64,000 bases of DNA from Agapetus fuscipes (GCA_951799405.1 OX637353.1:6758001-6822000), one strand, 5' to 3'. Positions 1 to 10,104 are shown, counted from the first letter of the stretch. Notes: generated by a model not told the origin, from the letters alone. Program-made: numbers and translations.

Positions 1-247
1 TCTGTTAACACAGTGAAAGTACATTGTATTTTTTGTGAATTCGATAAAAAGAACAAAGTTTTATTTCACTTTTCCTTATTTTGCTGCTCAAACGTTTTCG
101 CCTAATAAAGCATCTTCAATAATAATGTATAAAATTAAAATACTTCTAACAATTTTGCTCCTGAAGATGCCTTATTAGGCGAAAACGTTTGAGCAACAAA
201 ATAAATAAAAGTGAATTAAAACTTTGTTTTTTGCCTTTTATAATTTG
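1..247. mobile_element. Penelope-like element terminus, inverted pair
   Basis: Bases about 47-119 and 169-247 are inverted copies of one another, with an AT spacer. Each arm contains the motif GAAGATG...GGCGAAAACGTTTGAGCA, facing outward from the centre. The start of the window (1-22) is the reverse complement of the TTTCACTGTGTTAACAGATC end seen again at 46,035 and 61,175. Inverted pseudo-LTRs with such motifs are typical of Penelope-like retroelements. No coding sequence remains. The left part may continue outside the window. Confidence 0.6.
155..196 (+). ncRNA. hammerhead-ribozyme-like motif
   Basis: Stem I is TTGCTC (155-160) pairing with GAGCAA (191-196). The core is CTGAAGA (161-167), fitting CUGANGA. 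Stem II is GCC (169-171) with GGC (178-180). GAA follows (181-183), then the self-complementary AACGTT (184-189) as a minimal stem III, and T190 as the cleavage-site H17. It departs from a textbook hammerhead by one unpaired U (168) between A9 and stem II. Stem III is too short for one molecule, but its palindrome could pair two molecules, as in dimeric animal hammerheads. A degraded inverted copy lies at about 84-117. Activity is inferred, not shown. Confidence 0.5.
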
Positions 248-1300
248 TAATGGTTTAGATAGTTCACCAGTTAGCATAGTAGATAAAGTTAACCTTTTCA
301 CAAAAAACAACAAATAAATGAAAACAAAAGGTAATGTAATTATTTTATGCAACCATCTAAGTAATCCATTAATTATATGGATTGATTTTCTCACCGAACA
401 TAGTATACCAGAGATTAAGGTAAACAAGTACAGGGTGTCGTACTGACTCAGAGGAGGAGGGAGGGGGAGTCAGATGGCGTAAGGAACAATCTCAGATGTC
501 ACTGCTGATCACTGTTGGCTTACTGACCACCCTATACCTACCATACCAGCCTAGTCAACACAAAGCGTCAAATTACGAAATCAATGTTTATGGTGTGAAG
601 TTACTAACATCACTTGAAGACTACGGAGGAATCAAAATTATAAAAATATATAAGTCCGTATTTCTCATGATTATTGCTGTCACAAAGAACCACAGTAGTA
701 ACATTTCGTATATGTTAAGACGCTCAGAATCACTTTGCATTTTTGTTTGTAAATTTAAAATCCTCGAGCCCTAAACCCTCACGGCTATAATCTTTCAGTG
801 AATTCTGAGCCTTCTTTGCTTTGTGTAAACACTTGGGAAAGTGTAGCTTTACGGGAGGGCCTTTTGCCACTCGCATCTCACATAACTTTTGCATGCGAGT
901 CCTGTGACACATCCCCGGATGGGATGGATATACAAGGCGTGGGTCAGTGGAGGGGAGACTGACCCTGAGAGAAGGTGTTGTCACAAAGAACCGGAAATAC
1001 CACCAAAAACTGTGATAGCGACTGTTGTTGCATTACAAATTTTGCAGAGCTTTAGATAGACACAGATGCCACTATATGGCATTTAGATTGGCATTACATG
1101 GCATTAGTAAGTAGATTATTTTCTTACTTTTGCTAAAATTCCTTGTTTTTCCCTTGTAGTCTTCACTTAAAAGTGTACTTGTATATATGCACAAAGTCAT
1201 TGTAGTTTTTTCATGTTTAGTTTAAAAAAAGTAACAATAATCAAAAGAATTGTTTGTATTCCAAGTAAAAAAAATTTTTGTTAACTCCCCTCTTTAATTT
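248..1300. other. AT-rich stretch, no gene recognised
   Basis: Only short open frames with no recognisable domain. There is a purine-rich run near 448-470 and a slightly GC-richer patch at 840-980. I see no splice-bounded coding exon. Confidence 0.4.
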
Positions 1301-1304
1301 ATAG

Positions 1305-1505
1305 TCGAAGTTGCAAAGATATATTGACAAAATTATAAGGCTTATACTCAATGCATGCCCACAGACATTCACGTGTAATTTCTCGCTTACACACACCGCA
1401 TGTTTACTTATACAAAAAATACCTCACATGAACATAAAGTTTGTAGCTCCAGCCGCCTTTCCTTGTAGTCGGAAAGAAAACAAAGTACACAAAATTGCCT
1501 ATATT
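1305..1505 (-). repeat. Rep-A dispersed repeat (degraded copy)
   Basis: Matches the roughly 230-bp dispersed family found about seventeen times in the window. Landmarks are AAGTTGCAAAGATATAT, ATGCATGCCCACA, TCGCTTACACACACCGCATG and ACATGAACATAAAG. I define plus as the orientation running from TTCCTTGACTTATA to TTGCAACTTAGATTATAG. This copy is reversed and has lost its end. Confidence 0.7.
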
Positions 1506-1743
1506 AAAGGCGTTCATTTTACAAGGCATCAGTGACTTTCATGTGATGATTTTTTACGAAATGGTGGAACAAAAATAGTTGCAGAGCTTTCAAGGCAGAG
1601 ATGTGTTATAGAAAGATAGCCATGTTTTATAGCTTTCTATCTTTCTCTATGATATGTAGATATTAAATTGAGTGTACAGATTCGACGGGGGTCGGTAGAT
1701 CTTACCTTTAGGCTTTAGTATTTAATTATTTAGAGTAACTAAA

Positions 1744-1843
1744 ATATGGTGGCGCGTAAACAGCTGATCGCCGTACCATACACTTTGTCATACAAAGCAT
1801 ACATACATACCTCGATCAGCTGTCTACGCGCCGCCATGTTTTG
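1744..1843. mobile_element. Short foldback element
   Basis: AATATGGTGGCGCGTAAACA at the left is the imperfect reverse complement of the right end (TCTACGCGCCGCCATGTTTT). About 30 bp of stem includes CAGCTGATCG on one side and CGATCAGCTG on the other, around a loop of about 40 bp with ATAC repeats. Probably a miniature inverted-repeat element. No clear target duplication. Confidence 0.5.
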
Positions 1844-1939
1844 TTTCTTACTATCTTCAAATGTACATAGATACGGTAACGGGTAAGATTATTGCGGTAA
1901 TATCCTAGCTTTATTCTACATATAATATATAATTTATGA

Positions 1940-2183
1940 TCTTAGTGGCAAAGATATATTACAATTTAGATTTATATTAAATGCATTCCCACAAGCAGAC
2001 ACGTATAAGTTCTCACGTAAACATGCTGCATGTGGGCTTACAATATAAAACCCAATCTCAAATGAACATAAGCCCTGCAACTCTTGCCGGCTTTCCCTGA
2101 AACAGGGGTGACATTGGCAAAGTGAACCATTTTTTTACAGTATGGGTGGTCAGCCTTATATACCAACCTATAAGTCAAGGAAT
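1940..2183 (-). repeat. Rep-A dispersed repeat
   Basis: Nearly complete copy with GCATTCCCACAAGCAGACAC, CATGAACATAAG-type, GAAACAGGGGTGACATTGGC and TATGGGTGGTCAGCC landmarks, ending in ACCTATAAGTCAAGGAA. Confidence 0.8.
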
Positions 2184-2189
2184 CATTGA

Positions 2190-3026
2190 GTCAGTGAAAT
2201 TCAAATATAGGGCTTAAATAAAAATAATCCCGAATAAAAAAGTATCAAGTCACTAATTGGTCGCGACGTAATTGAAAAATGTCAATCACAATCAGCGACT
2301 GCATCAAAATTCGCTGTAAAATTGATTCCCGCCGATGAAAATATTAGCATCTTCCTGTTAGTGTGACGTCACGCTGCCGACTGTCAACACTCCGGTCCGC
2401 TGACACATGGCGCGCATGAGAAATCGAGTTATTGGGAATGAGAGCCAATCATGTTGGCCGGCTGAACAGATTATAGTGGCCAATAAAATATGCAAAACAT
2501 CATGGCTAAAATATTGTTAAAATTATTTGTAGGAAAAATATTGGTACATACATTTGTTAAAGTTGGTTTAGTGATAAAGAATCATGAATTAAAATAAAAA
2601 TTATAAATGTTATTGTTACGAACGTATGGGTTTGTACGTAAGCCTAAGCACGCTAGTGAGTGTCTAACAAAGTGGCTCTAGTATGATCCATTATAACAGT
2701 ATTAGTACGTGAGTACCTAGGCATGTAGCTTGCTGGTGTGCGTAACTGGAATAGTGTCAAACAGCTATTATAATGATGAAGTGGATGATAGTAGACTGGC
2801 CTGGAACAATCCACTATACAAGAATCTGGACGAGAAACGTCCATATGAACTGTATAACATACTAAAAATACTAATTTTTTAAATATTTTTATTTACAGTT
2901 TCCATTGACAGTTGCCTCGAAATTGATTACAAGAAAACCTCGTTTATATTGTAAAGATTTACGGATTCAATTCAATAAAAACTTTGGTAGATTAATTTCA
3001 CATAGTTTATTTTAAGATTCCGCGCC
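2190..3026. other. No gene recognised; GC-richer, promoter-like patch at 2330-2480
   Basis: The patch 2330-2480 is richer in CG dinucleotides than its surroundings. It contains a palindromic CRE-type site, TGACGTCA (around 2364), and an AGCCAATCA CCAAT-type box (around 2453). I cannot attach a transcript to it. The remainder is AT-rich without motifs. Confidence 0.25.
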
Positions 3027-3035
3027 TACCTGGTT

Positions 3036-3495
3036 GCGTGTTCCCATTCCGCGACCTAAAAGGAATGTTCACTCAGACAAGCACACGGAAGTATCATACC
3101 CTAAATATGCCGTTATTGTTTCTTACACTTTATGGTCTTAGCAAAAAAAATGACAGTAATGAAAAAAATCAAGCATGTTTATTAATTTTTTATCTTAATT
3201 ATAAAGTTTAAACAAAATATATAACTTAAAAATTGCGACCACAAAAAAATATTTAAAAAAATACGTTTTTTTCACTTCTGTAGCTACTTTCTCGTGTGTG
3301 CTATGTTTTGGAAATATTTTTTTTCATTCTATTTATAGAACTATACATTGTCTAGTGTAGTATCGAAACCGTTTTTTTATAATGTCAATAGTTTTTGAGT
3401 AAATATGGAAAAACTGAAACTACTTGATGAATTAAATTTTTTCCGTGTGCTTGTCTGAGTAAACATTCCTTTTAGGTCGTGGAATGGGAACACGC
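3036..3495. mobile_element. Mutator-like MITE with 55-bp inverted ends and 9-bp TSD
   Basis: The ends at 3036-3090 and 3441-3495 are inverted copies over about 55 bp with two mismatches, starting GCGTGTTCCCATTCC. The element is flanked by the exact direct repeat TACCTGGTT at 3027-3035 and 3496-3504. Long terminal inverted repeats plus a 9-bp target duplication are the hallmark of Mutator-like elements. The 460-bp body is AT-rich and encodes nothing, so it is non-autonomous. Confidence 0.8.
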
Positions 3496-3504
3496 TACCT
3501 GGTT

Positions 3505-4936
3505 CGTCTGCAGTAAACTTTTGTACTGTATTGCTCGACAGCTCTGATACAAGTCTTACGCTACAGACGGCTTTCGCCCTTTTATAGCATGACATAAAGA
3601 TGGTTCTGGAAACATTTGTAACTGGAACATACGTGATTTTAAGACAATATTATATTTAGAAGATTCGAGCGAATGCTCACACCATCGAAAAAATACAAGT
3701 AAAATTATTTCAACACCTACATCTAGAGACACAGACACACTCGCACAAGTAAAACACACACAGACAAACATTCGTAACAATATCAAGATGACTCTCTAAA
3801 GCGTTATTTTGGCACGCCTAACGGCTTTGATGCTTCATCTATTTATTTTATGTTGATTAATTTTTAAATCTACAACTTACTTTTAAATTAATGGCCATAT
3901 TATTGGAATTTTATACGTTCAAAATGAAAATAATTTATAACACATTTGGATTACCATGACAGGTTTATTTTAAATGCGGATGTCTCATCGTTGGCGCTGA
4001 GAAATAATTTTGTATTTAGGTCGTTCTGTATTTAGAATGTCAGCCATTTTGTATTTGATCCGGGAAGGATAAGGGCTTATTTTCTTTTGAAACTCCGATC
4101 ACAAAACACAAATCTGAAAATAATTACTTACACATTTTTTATTTATAAAAAAACGGAAATACCTAACTTAAGCTGTTGTGAAATTAAAAGTGGCAATTTG
4201 GTTTTTCATACGAAAAAAGAAGAATGCAAGCCATTCAATAAATTTGAAAATTTAATATATTACCTATGCAGTCTAGTAAACTTCAAAAATTAAAATAATA
4301 TCACGATATGAAAAATATCTACCAAGACATCAACAATATTTTGAATTTGGAACATTTTTATTTATTTAGCAGGCTTGCCAACTTTCAGAAAGAAAATCCC
4401 AAAACATAATTTTTGTCGGTATAAAAGTAATACCTACTTGTCTAGAAAATTTTGAATTTGGAACAATAATAATATTTTCGTTCAGCAGGCCTACAAACGT
4501 TGACATTATCATTCCATGTTTGAAAAATTTACTACCTACCACTTATTGTCTAAAATAACCATCATGAAAATAACACAAGCAATTTTTTAAGGATATTCTC
4601 TGTTTTTCAGTATTTTTATTGATTAAGTTTTCTTGAACTATGATACATAGAATAATATGTCAATGACTATGATATTATAAACTTTAAACCAAGCCTACTC
4701 TACAGTAACTTTCAAGATTCAATTTCCGTTTTGTGCTGCATCTTCACTTGTTAGAAAGTGAAATTGTAATATATGTATTTACTGAATGGAAACAAATCAT
4801 GCGTAACTTTCATAGGCTTAGTACAAACCAAGGCTTAAAAGTTGACTTGGGTACAATAAGGTTGCAGTTACCAATTACCATTTCGATCGCCATTGAAAGA
4901 AGATGGGCAAGAAAAACATGTACTTATATAATCTAT
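3505..4936. other. AT-rich stretch, no gene recognised
   Basis: Two partial direct repeats share TTTTGAATTTGGAACA followed by TTCAGCAGGC-like sequence (about 4336 and 4450). Otherwise no domain-bearing frame or repeat family was recognised. Confidence 0.4.
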
Positions 4937-5137
4937 AATCTAAGTTGCAAAGACATACTAACATTTAAAATTCATATTAAATGCATGTAAGTTCGTGCTT
5001 ATATATGCTGCATGTGTACTTACAAATTATAAGTAAACCTCAAATGAACAGAAGGCCCGCAACTTTTGCTTACCTTTCCTGAAACCATTTTTAACAGTAT
5101 GGGTGGTCAGCCTCATACCAACCTATAAGTTAAGGAA
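4937..5137 (-). repeat. Rep-A dispersed repeat
   Basis: Recognised by CTAAGTTGCAAAGACATACT, ATTAAATGCATG, ATGCTGCATGTGTACTTAC and ACAGTATGGGTGGTCAGCCT, ending ACCTATAAGTTAAGGAA. Confidence 0.75.
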
Positions 5138-5233
5138 ATTATAAAAGCACTTTACAGATTTGCGCATATTTATTCATTGGCTTCTTCTTCATTTTGTAGA
5201 CGCGTTGTAACTAAGTACCTATTGAAAAAACGT

Positions 5234-5286
5234 CGCTGGTATGGTCGAGCGGATAAGGCATTGGCACTCGAATTTTCGTTATTGAA
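5234..5286 (+). mobile_element. tRNA-like SINE head fragment (SINE-C)
   Basis: TATGGTCGAGCGGATAAGGC resembles the A-box half of a tRNA. The same head occurs at 62,969-63,030 (GTCAAGTGGATAAGACATTA). There is no B box and no closing acceptor stem, so it is a truncated tRNA-derived element and not a tRNA gene. Confidence 0.45.
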
Positions 5287-5290
5287 AGAA

Positions 5291-5531
5291 GCGCATTGAC
5301 CGGTCCGTAGCTCAGTGGTAACACTGCGGACTCTGAATGGGAAGGTTGTGGGTTCAATTCCCGGCGGAGCACAAAAAATATACCATTTATATTTTCAAAT
5401 TTGCTCTTCGCCGGGTTAAAAAATTCATAAAACCTTTACCAATGACCGGTCACCAAAGGTCCATCCAGCCTTACAGCAACTGGGTTTTGCTTGAGAATTG
5501 GCGCTTTGTAGCGACGACGATCAAACTCGTA
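5291..5531 (+). mobile_element. SINE-B, tRNA-headed (3' tail missing)
   Basis: The head GGTCCGTAGCTCAGTGGTAA (A box) and GGTTCAATTCCCGGC (B box), with GGACTCTGAA around the anticodon, resembles tRNA-Gln(CTG). The body contains TTTATATTTTCAAATTTGCT, CCGGTCACCAAAGGTCCATC and CAGCAACTGGGTTTTGC. A copy with the complete 3' end is at 60,105-60,415 (minus). Here the LINE-related tail is absent and SINE-A follows immediately. Confidence 0.8.
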
Positions 5532-5536
5532 AAAAG

Positions 5537-5800
5537 GTCGATGGCTCAATTGGTAGAATGCTTGCATTCCATGCCGAGAGCAAGGGTTCGATCTCAAAGG
5601 TTTACTCAGCCTTCACAAGAAATGAGAACCAGCCCCCCCGGGAGCTGGGAAACCCCCACTTCAACTGAAAGTGGTTGGTGTGAGGCCGGCCCCCTTACCT
5701 GTAAAAATAAATAGGTCCCGAAGCGCCACATGCGACCCCTTCGGGGATAACGCAGGCAAGAAGTTACACTATATGTGTAGCTTAGTTGCGTTTTTAGTTG
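5537..5800 (+). mobile_element. SINE-A, tRNA-headed
   Basis: The head GGTCGATGGCTCAATTGGTA (A box) and AGGGTTCGATCTC (B box) is followed by a body with ACTCAGCCTTCACAAGAAAT, a GGGAGCTGGGAAACCCCCAC hairpin region and GACCCCTTCGGGGATAACGC. The 3' end is TTACACTATATGTGTAGC then TTAGTTGCGTTTTT. At least seven more copies occur in the window. Confidence 0.85.
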
Positions 5801-6584
5801 CAAGGTCTATCCCCGCCTGCTCCGTGTCCTATCGACATTAAATTTGACCCTGGTTTAACAGATGTCATTGGGTAATTATTAATTAATAATTGATTTAATT
5901 AATTGATTATCACTTGTTTCTGGCCAGACACGAAACATGTTGGTAAACTGCATTCCTCTGCAAAAATCTATTTCAAATTAATAAAAAGAACAACTTTGAT
6001 ACGTCTGTATATCCTCATAGTATTATTTATGTAGTAGTGTATCTTGTATTATGTAGTATGTATTGCATGTATGTAGGTATATACGGTATATAATATATCC
6101 TACATTTATCTACTGTTTGAGGTAAATTTATGTCCCCCAACATGTCGGGTGTTGCAAGTAAACTTTTGCCAAAGTTCGCACTAAATCTTCGTCTGAAATA
6201 AACACCATTTCAAGTTAACTTAAAATAACACAATAAATCTATGGAACTACATGGCAACTAAAATATCAGGGAAACAAAAATATTTCTAAATATTAAGATT
6301 AATACCTACCAACATAAGAAACTGAATTATTTCATCTGGCAATAAAATTACAAAAAGTAATAAAATTGTCTATGGCTTTATTTAGCCAATTACAGATGAG
6401 ATGATTTACTTATTTTCTGTGTTAAAGTGATAGAACGCATTTTCTTTTCCCGTTTTGAATAATGACATTTTACAACCTTCAGTATTTCATTTGAAAATTT
6501 CTAATAAACCTACTCAAAAAAAAAACTCTGTGGGCAAACATCACACGTCTTTGTGATTAGGGTCCTTAGCCACCTATACTCAAG
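5801..6584. other. AT-rich stretch, no gene recognised
   Basis: A run of TTAATTAATTAATAATTGAT near 5875-5910 and a GTATGTATTGCATGTATGTA run near 6050. No domain-bearing frame. Confidence 0.4.
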
Positions 6585-6843
6585 TCTATAATATAAGTTG
6601 CAAAAATAAATTTACATTTAAGGCTCACATTTAATGCATTCCCACAAGCAGACGCATGTAAGTTTGCGGTTACACTATGTACATGTAGTATGTGTAATAC
6701 ACATACTACATGTACATACAAAATAAACTAAATCTCACATGAACTTTGCAACTCCTACCTCCTTTCCCTGAAATCGGGGTGGCGAAAAAGTGAACCACGT
6801 TTTTACAGCATGAGAGGTCAGTCTCATACCAACCTTTTAATCA
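6585..6843 (-). repeat. Rep-A dispersed repeat
   Basis: Divergent copy with ATGCATTCCCACAAGCAGAC, TCACATGAAC and GAAATCGGGGTGGCG. It carries an extra palindromic ATGTACATGTAGTATGTGTA segment near 6675-6720. Confidence 0.7.
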
Positions 6844-6849
6844 AGGTAC

Positions 6850-7597
6850 CAAATAAAAATGATTTATTTGCTTTTTCCTTCGTATGAAGTCACATTATTT
6901 TTCTGTCCTTGGAGTTTGTGCTTAGTCCATAATTGAAATTACTAAGAATCAATTCCATTTTTTTTATCCTTTACCTTTTTATCCTTACCTTAAGATTTTT
7001 TTCATCGAGGAATTAAAATACAACCAAACATTTGACTTTTTAATACGAAGAATATAATGCTATTCCGCAATCTTTAAAATGTTTTTTTCTAACACTAAGA
7101 AAAGTGCTAAAAAATAACTGAATAAGAAAGAATACCGAGATTAAAAAATATGTTACATTCAATCAAGAATAAATAAAAGACAAATTGACTTTTTCCTGAA
7201 ATATCGTTTGTAACAAATAATAAATGAAAATGGTAGGTATTGGGTTTACCTAGCATACAATCAATGGCGTCCCGAACGGACCATGAAATTAAATTGTGCG
7301 TCCTAAAGAAAGGTTGTTTTTGTTGTTGTACCGGTGTAGGTATCATCCGACAATAAATGTGGTATACAATATACAAGCACAGATGAAAGGTTCTGAACAG
7401 CGATGTTAAAATACATTTAAGAGTTTTTTTTAATTGGTAGTATGTTTTACTTCATACATTCAAGCTCGTAAAATAAGGCACTAGACCTCTATTTTGCAAT
7501 TTTTTTTTGTAAATTTTAAAAAGGCACTTTATATAACGCACTGTAAACGACAGCAAAAAGTTTTTTAATTTTAGTACACAAAACTCATAAATTTAAT
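6850..7597. other. AT-rich stretch, no gene recognised
   Basis: No domain-bearing frame and no repeat family recognised up to the LTR element's target duplication at 7598. Confidence 0.4.
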
Positions 7598-7601
7598 ACA
7601 T

Positions 7602-7910
7602 TGATACGGCACACTTTTTTGTGCAGGCCCTGAATTTCGCCATCCGTCGAACTCCTTGACAAAACTTAACCCTACACGCTGATTGGCCGGCGTTCGGCAA
7701 GACACCGGCCGAGCCGAATTTACTGTAACAAAATTTATGTGTTTTATTGTAATAAAAAGGGAATAATTTGTCACAAGGTTGTCGGCCTGTTGGCCCGAAG
7801 ACCGGTTCTGTTTGTAACTTGTACTGAAAAGAGAAAAAGAGAATAAAAAAACGAAAGTAAGGAAAAACCTTCAACCAAGTCTTCTTCATCATTTTGAAGA
7901 GAGGGTATCA
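7602..7910 (+). repeat. Left LTR
   Basis: TGATAC...GTATCA termini. It contains an AATAAAA polyadenylation-type signal near 7751 and matches the right LTR over 309 bp with three substitutions (CAAGACA/CAAAACA, GACCGG/GACTGG, CTTCTT/CTTCCT). Confidence 0.92.
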
Positions 7911-7912
7911 AT

Positions 7913-7930
7913 TGGCGCCCAACGTGGGGC
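7913..7930 (+). promoter_or_regulatory. Primer-binding site, tRNA-Lys complementary
   Basis: TGGCGCCCAACGTGGGGC lies two bases after the left LTR. It is complementary to the 3' end of a lysine tRNA (including CCA), the usual minus-strand primer position of an LTR retroelement. Confidence 0.9.
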
Positions 7931-8007
7931 CAAGTCACTTGGAAAGTGACAACCCAAGTACCGGAGGACTGACTTGTGGCGCCCAACAAAGAACCAGAAG
8001 CAAGACA

Positions 8008-9387
8008 ATGAAGACTGCGCGGCCCTGTGATGACTTGATGGAGCAGGGAGCTTCAGTCAATGAATACAGGACGCCAGTGGCACGGCTCCCCATGCCATTT
8101 TCGGGGAAGCCGGAGGAAGACCCAAAGCTATTTTTGGAGTCAGCCCTGGCGTACTTCAAGAAGAATGCAACCCCAGAGAGCAAATGGGTGATGTGGGCAA
8201 TGGATTGGCTGAGGGGGGAGGCGGCTGCCTGGATGGCGGAGCTCCCAGTGACAGACTGGCTGGAGGTTGAATGTGCCCTGGAGGGAAGATTCAACAGCAA
8301 GTCAAGGAGGGAGAGAGGCCACTTCCTGTACCTCTATGGACGGCAGGAGCTCGGGGAGGAGGCAATGGGATTCATCCTGAGGAAGAGAGCGCTGGCCAAG
8401 CGCTTCTGCAGCACGCACTCTGAGCAGGAGGTCATCCAGCACACCATGGACCTCCTGTTGCCGCAGTGCCAGGCGAGACTTCAGAGCGCCAGCGCCTCCT
8501 GGAGCAAGCTTCTCGCAGCTGCGGCAGGCTGTGAAAGCAGGGGCAGCATCGGATCTCATCAGCAAGAAGGGCGACGGCAAGGGGATTGGCAGCCAGCAGC
8601 CTATCACCATCAGACTGAAAGGCAGTCACCAGGCCAGAAAAAGCGTCCAATGGCATGGCAACCACGGTCAGGCAGCGAGCAAGAGACCGCACGGACATAC
8701 TGGCACTATTCAGGGCCACATCTCGACCGGTCTTGCCCCGACCGTGAGGGGAAGCCTTCGCAACCGGAATCAAGCCAGGATCAAGGTGAACCGGAGCATG
8801 CAAGTGACAGCATGCTGAGGAACGCGGAAGTTCCTGAGGACACTCTGAGAGCAGTCGAGGAGTATCAACGTGTGGAAGAGACACTGGCTCCAGAAGTTTC
8901 AGAAGTCAGCCACGTCTGCCCTAGCCAGGATGGGAGGCCTGTACAGCCTGAGGCAGACGTGCTGCCAAGAGACATGGAAGATGACCCTTTGGAGAGAGAG
9001 CTGTACTTTGAACGCGAAGCCCACCCGCAAGTGTGCGAAGTGGAAGACTCGACGTTTGACACGAGCAAGAGGGACCTGAAACCAGTCAGCATGGAGGTGC
9101 AGAGTGGACGACAACTCGTGCTAGAGGACTCCGGCTCGAAGAGGAATCAGAGCCATGGGATGGCCAGGAAACAGCCACCCCGCACCAGCAGAGACGTGCA
9201 CCTAGATCAGCTTAGGTTACCGCCCGACAAGCAGGAGGAGGATCCGATCGAGCAGTACACGAGGCCGCCGGATACGACGCCTCGCCTTCAGCGCGCACCA
9301 CCTCTCCACGAACATCGGAAGAGAAGGAAAAGGATGAAGGAACCGTGGCCAGGGGTGAAAATTCTGTGGCAAGGGTTGAGAGCGTAA
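8008..9387 (+). CDS. Gag-like protein of the LTR retrotransposon
   Basis: 459 codons from the first ATG after the primer-binding site. The open frame extends upstream into the LTR but has no earlier ATG. Residues about 27-175 look like a Ty3/Gypsy-type capsid: a proline-rich lead, PFSGKPEEDPKLFLE, then a tryptophan-rich helical region with WAMDWLRGEAAAWM and a FILRKRALAKRFC segment. Around residues 229-243 stands a degenerate CCHC zinc knuckle. The spacing is kept, but the first two cysteines are tyrosines (Y-x2-Y-x3-H-x4-C). The C-terminal half is charged and low in hydrophobics. By analogy with Gag it should assemble particles that package element RNA. The stop is 37 bp before the right LTR. 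Family assignment is by motif only. Confidence 0.75.
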   Translation: MKTARPCDDLMEQGASVNEYRTPVARLPMPFSGKPEEDPKLFLESALAYFKKNATPESKWVMWAMDWLRGEAAAWMAELPVTDWLEVECALEGRFNSKSRRERGHFLYLYGRQELGEEAMGFILRKRALAKRFCSTHSEQEVIQHTMDLLLPQCQARLQSASASWSKLLAAAAGCESRGSIGSHQQEGRRQGDWQPAAYHHQTERQSPGQKKRPMAWQPRSGSEQETARTYWHYSGPHLDRSCPDREGKPSQPESSQDQGEPEHASDSMLRNAEVPEDTLRAVEEYQRVEETLAPEVSEVSHVCPSQDGRPVQPEADVLPRDMEDDPLERELYFEREAHPQVCEVEDSTFDTSKRDLKPVSMEVQSGRQLVLEDSGSKRNQSHGMARKQPPRTSRDVHLDQLRLPPDKQEEDPIEQYTRPPDTTPRLQRAPPLHEHRKRRKRMKEPWPGVKILWQGLRA

Positions 9388-9424
9388 GGAGGGTTAAGTT
9401 TTGTCAACAGAAGATGGTGGGAAT

Positions 9425-9733
9425 TGATACGGCACACTTTTTTGTGCAGGCCCTGAATTTCGCCATCCGTCGAACTCCTTGACAAAACTTAACCCTACAC
9501 GCTGATTGGCCGGCGTTCGGCAAAACACCGGCCGAGCCGAATTTACTGTAACAAAATTTATGTGTTTTATTGTAATAAAAAGGGAATAATTTGTCACAAG
9601 GTTGTCGGCCTGTTGGCCCGAAGACTGGTTCTGTTTGTAACTTGTACTGAAAAGAGAAAAAGAGAATAAAAAAACGAAAGTAAGGAAAAACCTTCAACCA
9701 AGTCTTCCTCATCATTTTGAAGAGAGGGTATCA
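9425..9733 (+). repeat. Right LTR
   Basis: Direct copy of 7602-7910 with three substitutions, followed by the 4-bp target duplication ACAT at 9734-9737. Confidence 0.92.
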
Positions 9734-9786
9734 ACATATTTCTAATCTTTCCATACACATTTTACTCTTATTCTCAGTTAGATAAA

Positions 9787-10096
9787 AAAAAAAACGCAAC
9801 TAAGCTGCACATATAGTGTAACTTCTCCCGAAAATGTCGCATATGGCGAGTGAACCTATTTATTTTTACAGGTAAGGGGGCCGGCCTTGCGCCAACCACT
9901 TCGGTGAAGTGGGTGGTTTCCTAGCTCCCGACGGGGCTGTTTTATGTGAAGGCTGAGTAAACCTTGCCGGTTTTTTTTATTTAAGTTTTAAAATAAACAC
10001 CGAATCGGGAAATCATTTCTGACACCCTCGGTGGGATTCGAACCCGAGCTCACGGTTTAGAATGCAAGCACTCTACCAACTGAGCTATCGACCGGT
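9787..10096 (-). mobile_element. SINE-A, nearly full length
   Basis: On the minus strand the head reads TCGATAGCTCAGTTGGTAGA...GGGTTCGAATCCCACCG, with both polymerase III boxes. The body includes TTTACTCAGCCTTCACATAA, and the tail is ACTATATGTGCAGCTTAGTT ending in an oligo-T-side run. It directly abuts the poly(A) side of the LINE fragment to its right. Confidence 0.85.
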
Positions 10097-10104
10097 AGAT
10101 AACT

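Larger units (their letters stand above)
7602..9733 (+). mobile_element. Gag-only LTR retrotransposon (TR-GAG type)
   Basis: Two direct 309-bp repeats, 7602-7910 and 9425-9733, begin TGATAC and end GTATCA. They differ at only three positions that I can find, about 1%, so the insertion is fairly young. The flanks carry the direct repeat ACAT (7598-7601 and 9734-9737). A primer-binding site complementary to tRNA-Lys follows the left LTR, and a purine-rich tract, AGAAGATGGTGGGA, precedes the right one. The 1.5-kb interior codes only for a gag-like protein, with no protease, reverse transcriptase or integrase. The element must therefore borrow enzymes from an autonomous relative. The interior is visibly GC-rich against AT-rich flanks. 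Confidence 0.9.

Noticed and set aside
5291..5375. Possible tRNA-Gln gene
   Set aside because: The acceptor and anticodon stems do not close and the sequence continues into a repeated SINE body, so it is a SINE head.
7593..7892. Minus-strand frames of about 99 codons in both LTRs
   Set aside because: They lie wholly in the repeated LTR and recur at 9404-9715. No domain, and the element's sense is plus.
8302..8884. Minus-strand frames opposite the gag
   Set aside because: GC-rich shadow of the gag coding sequence.
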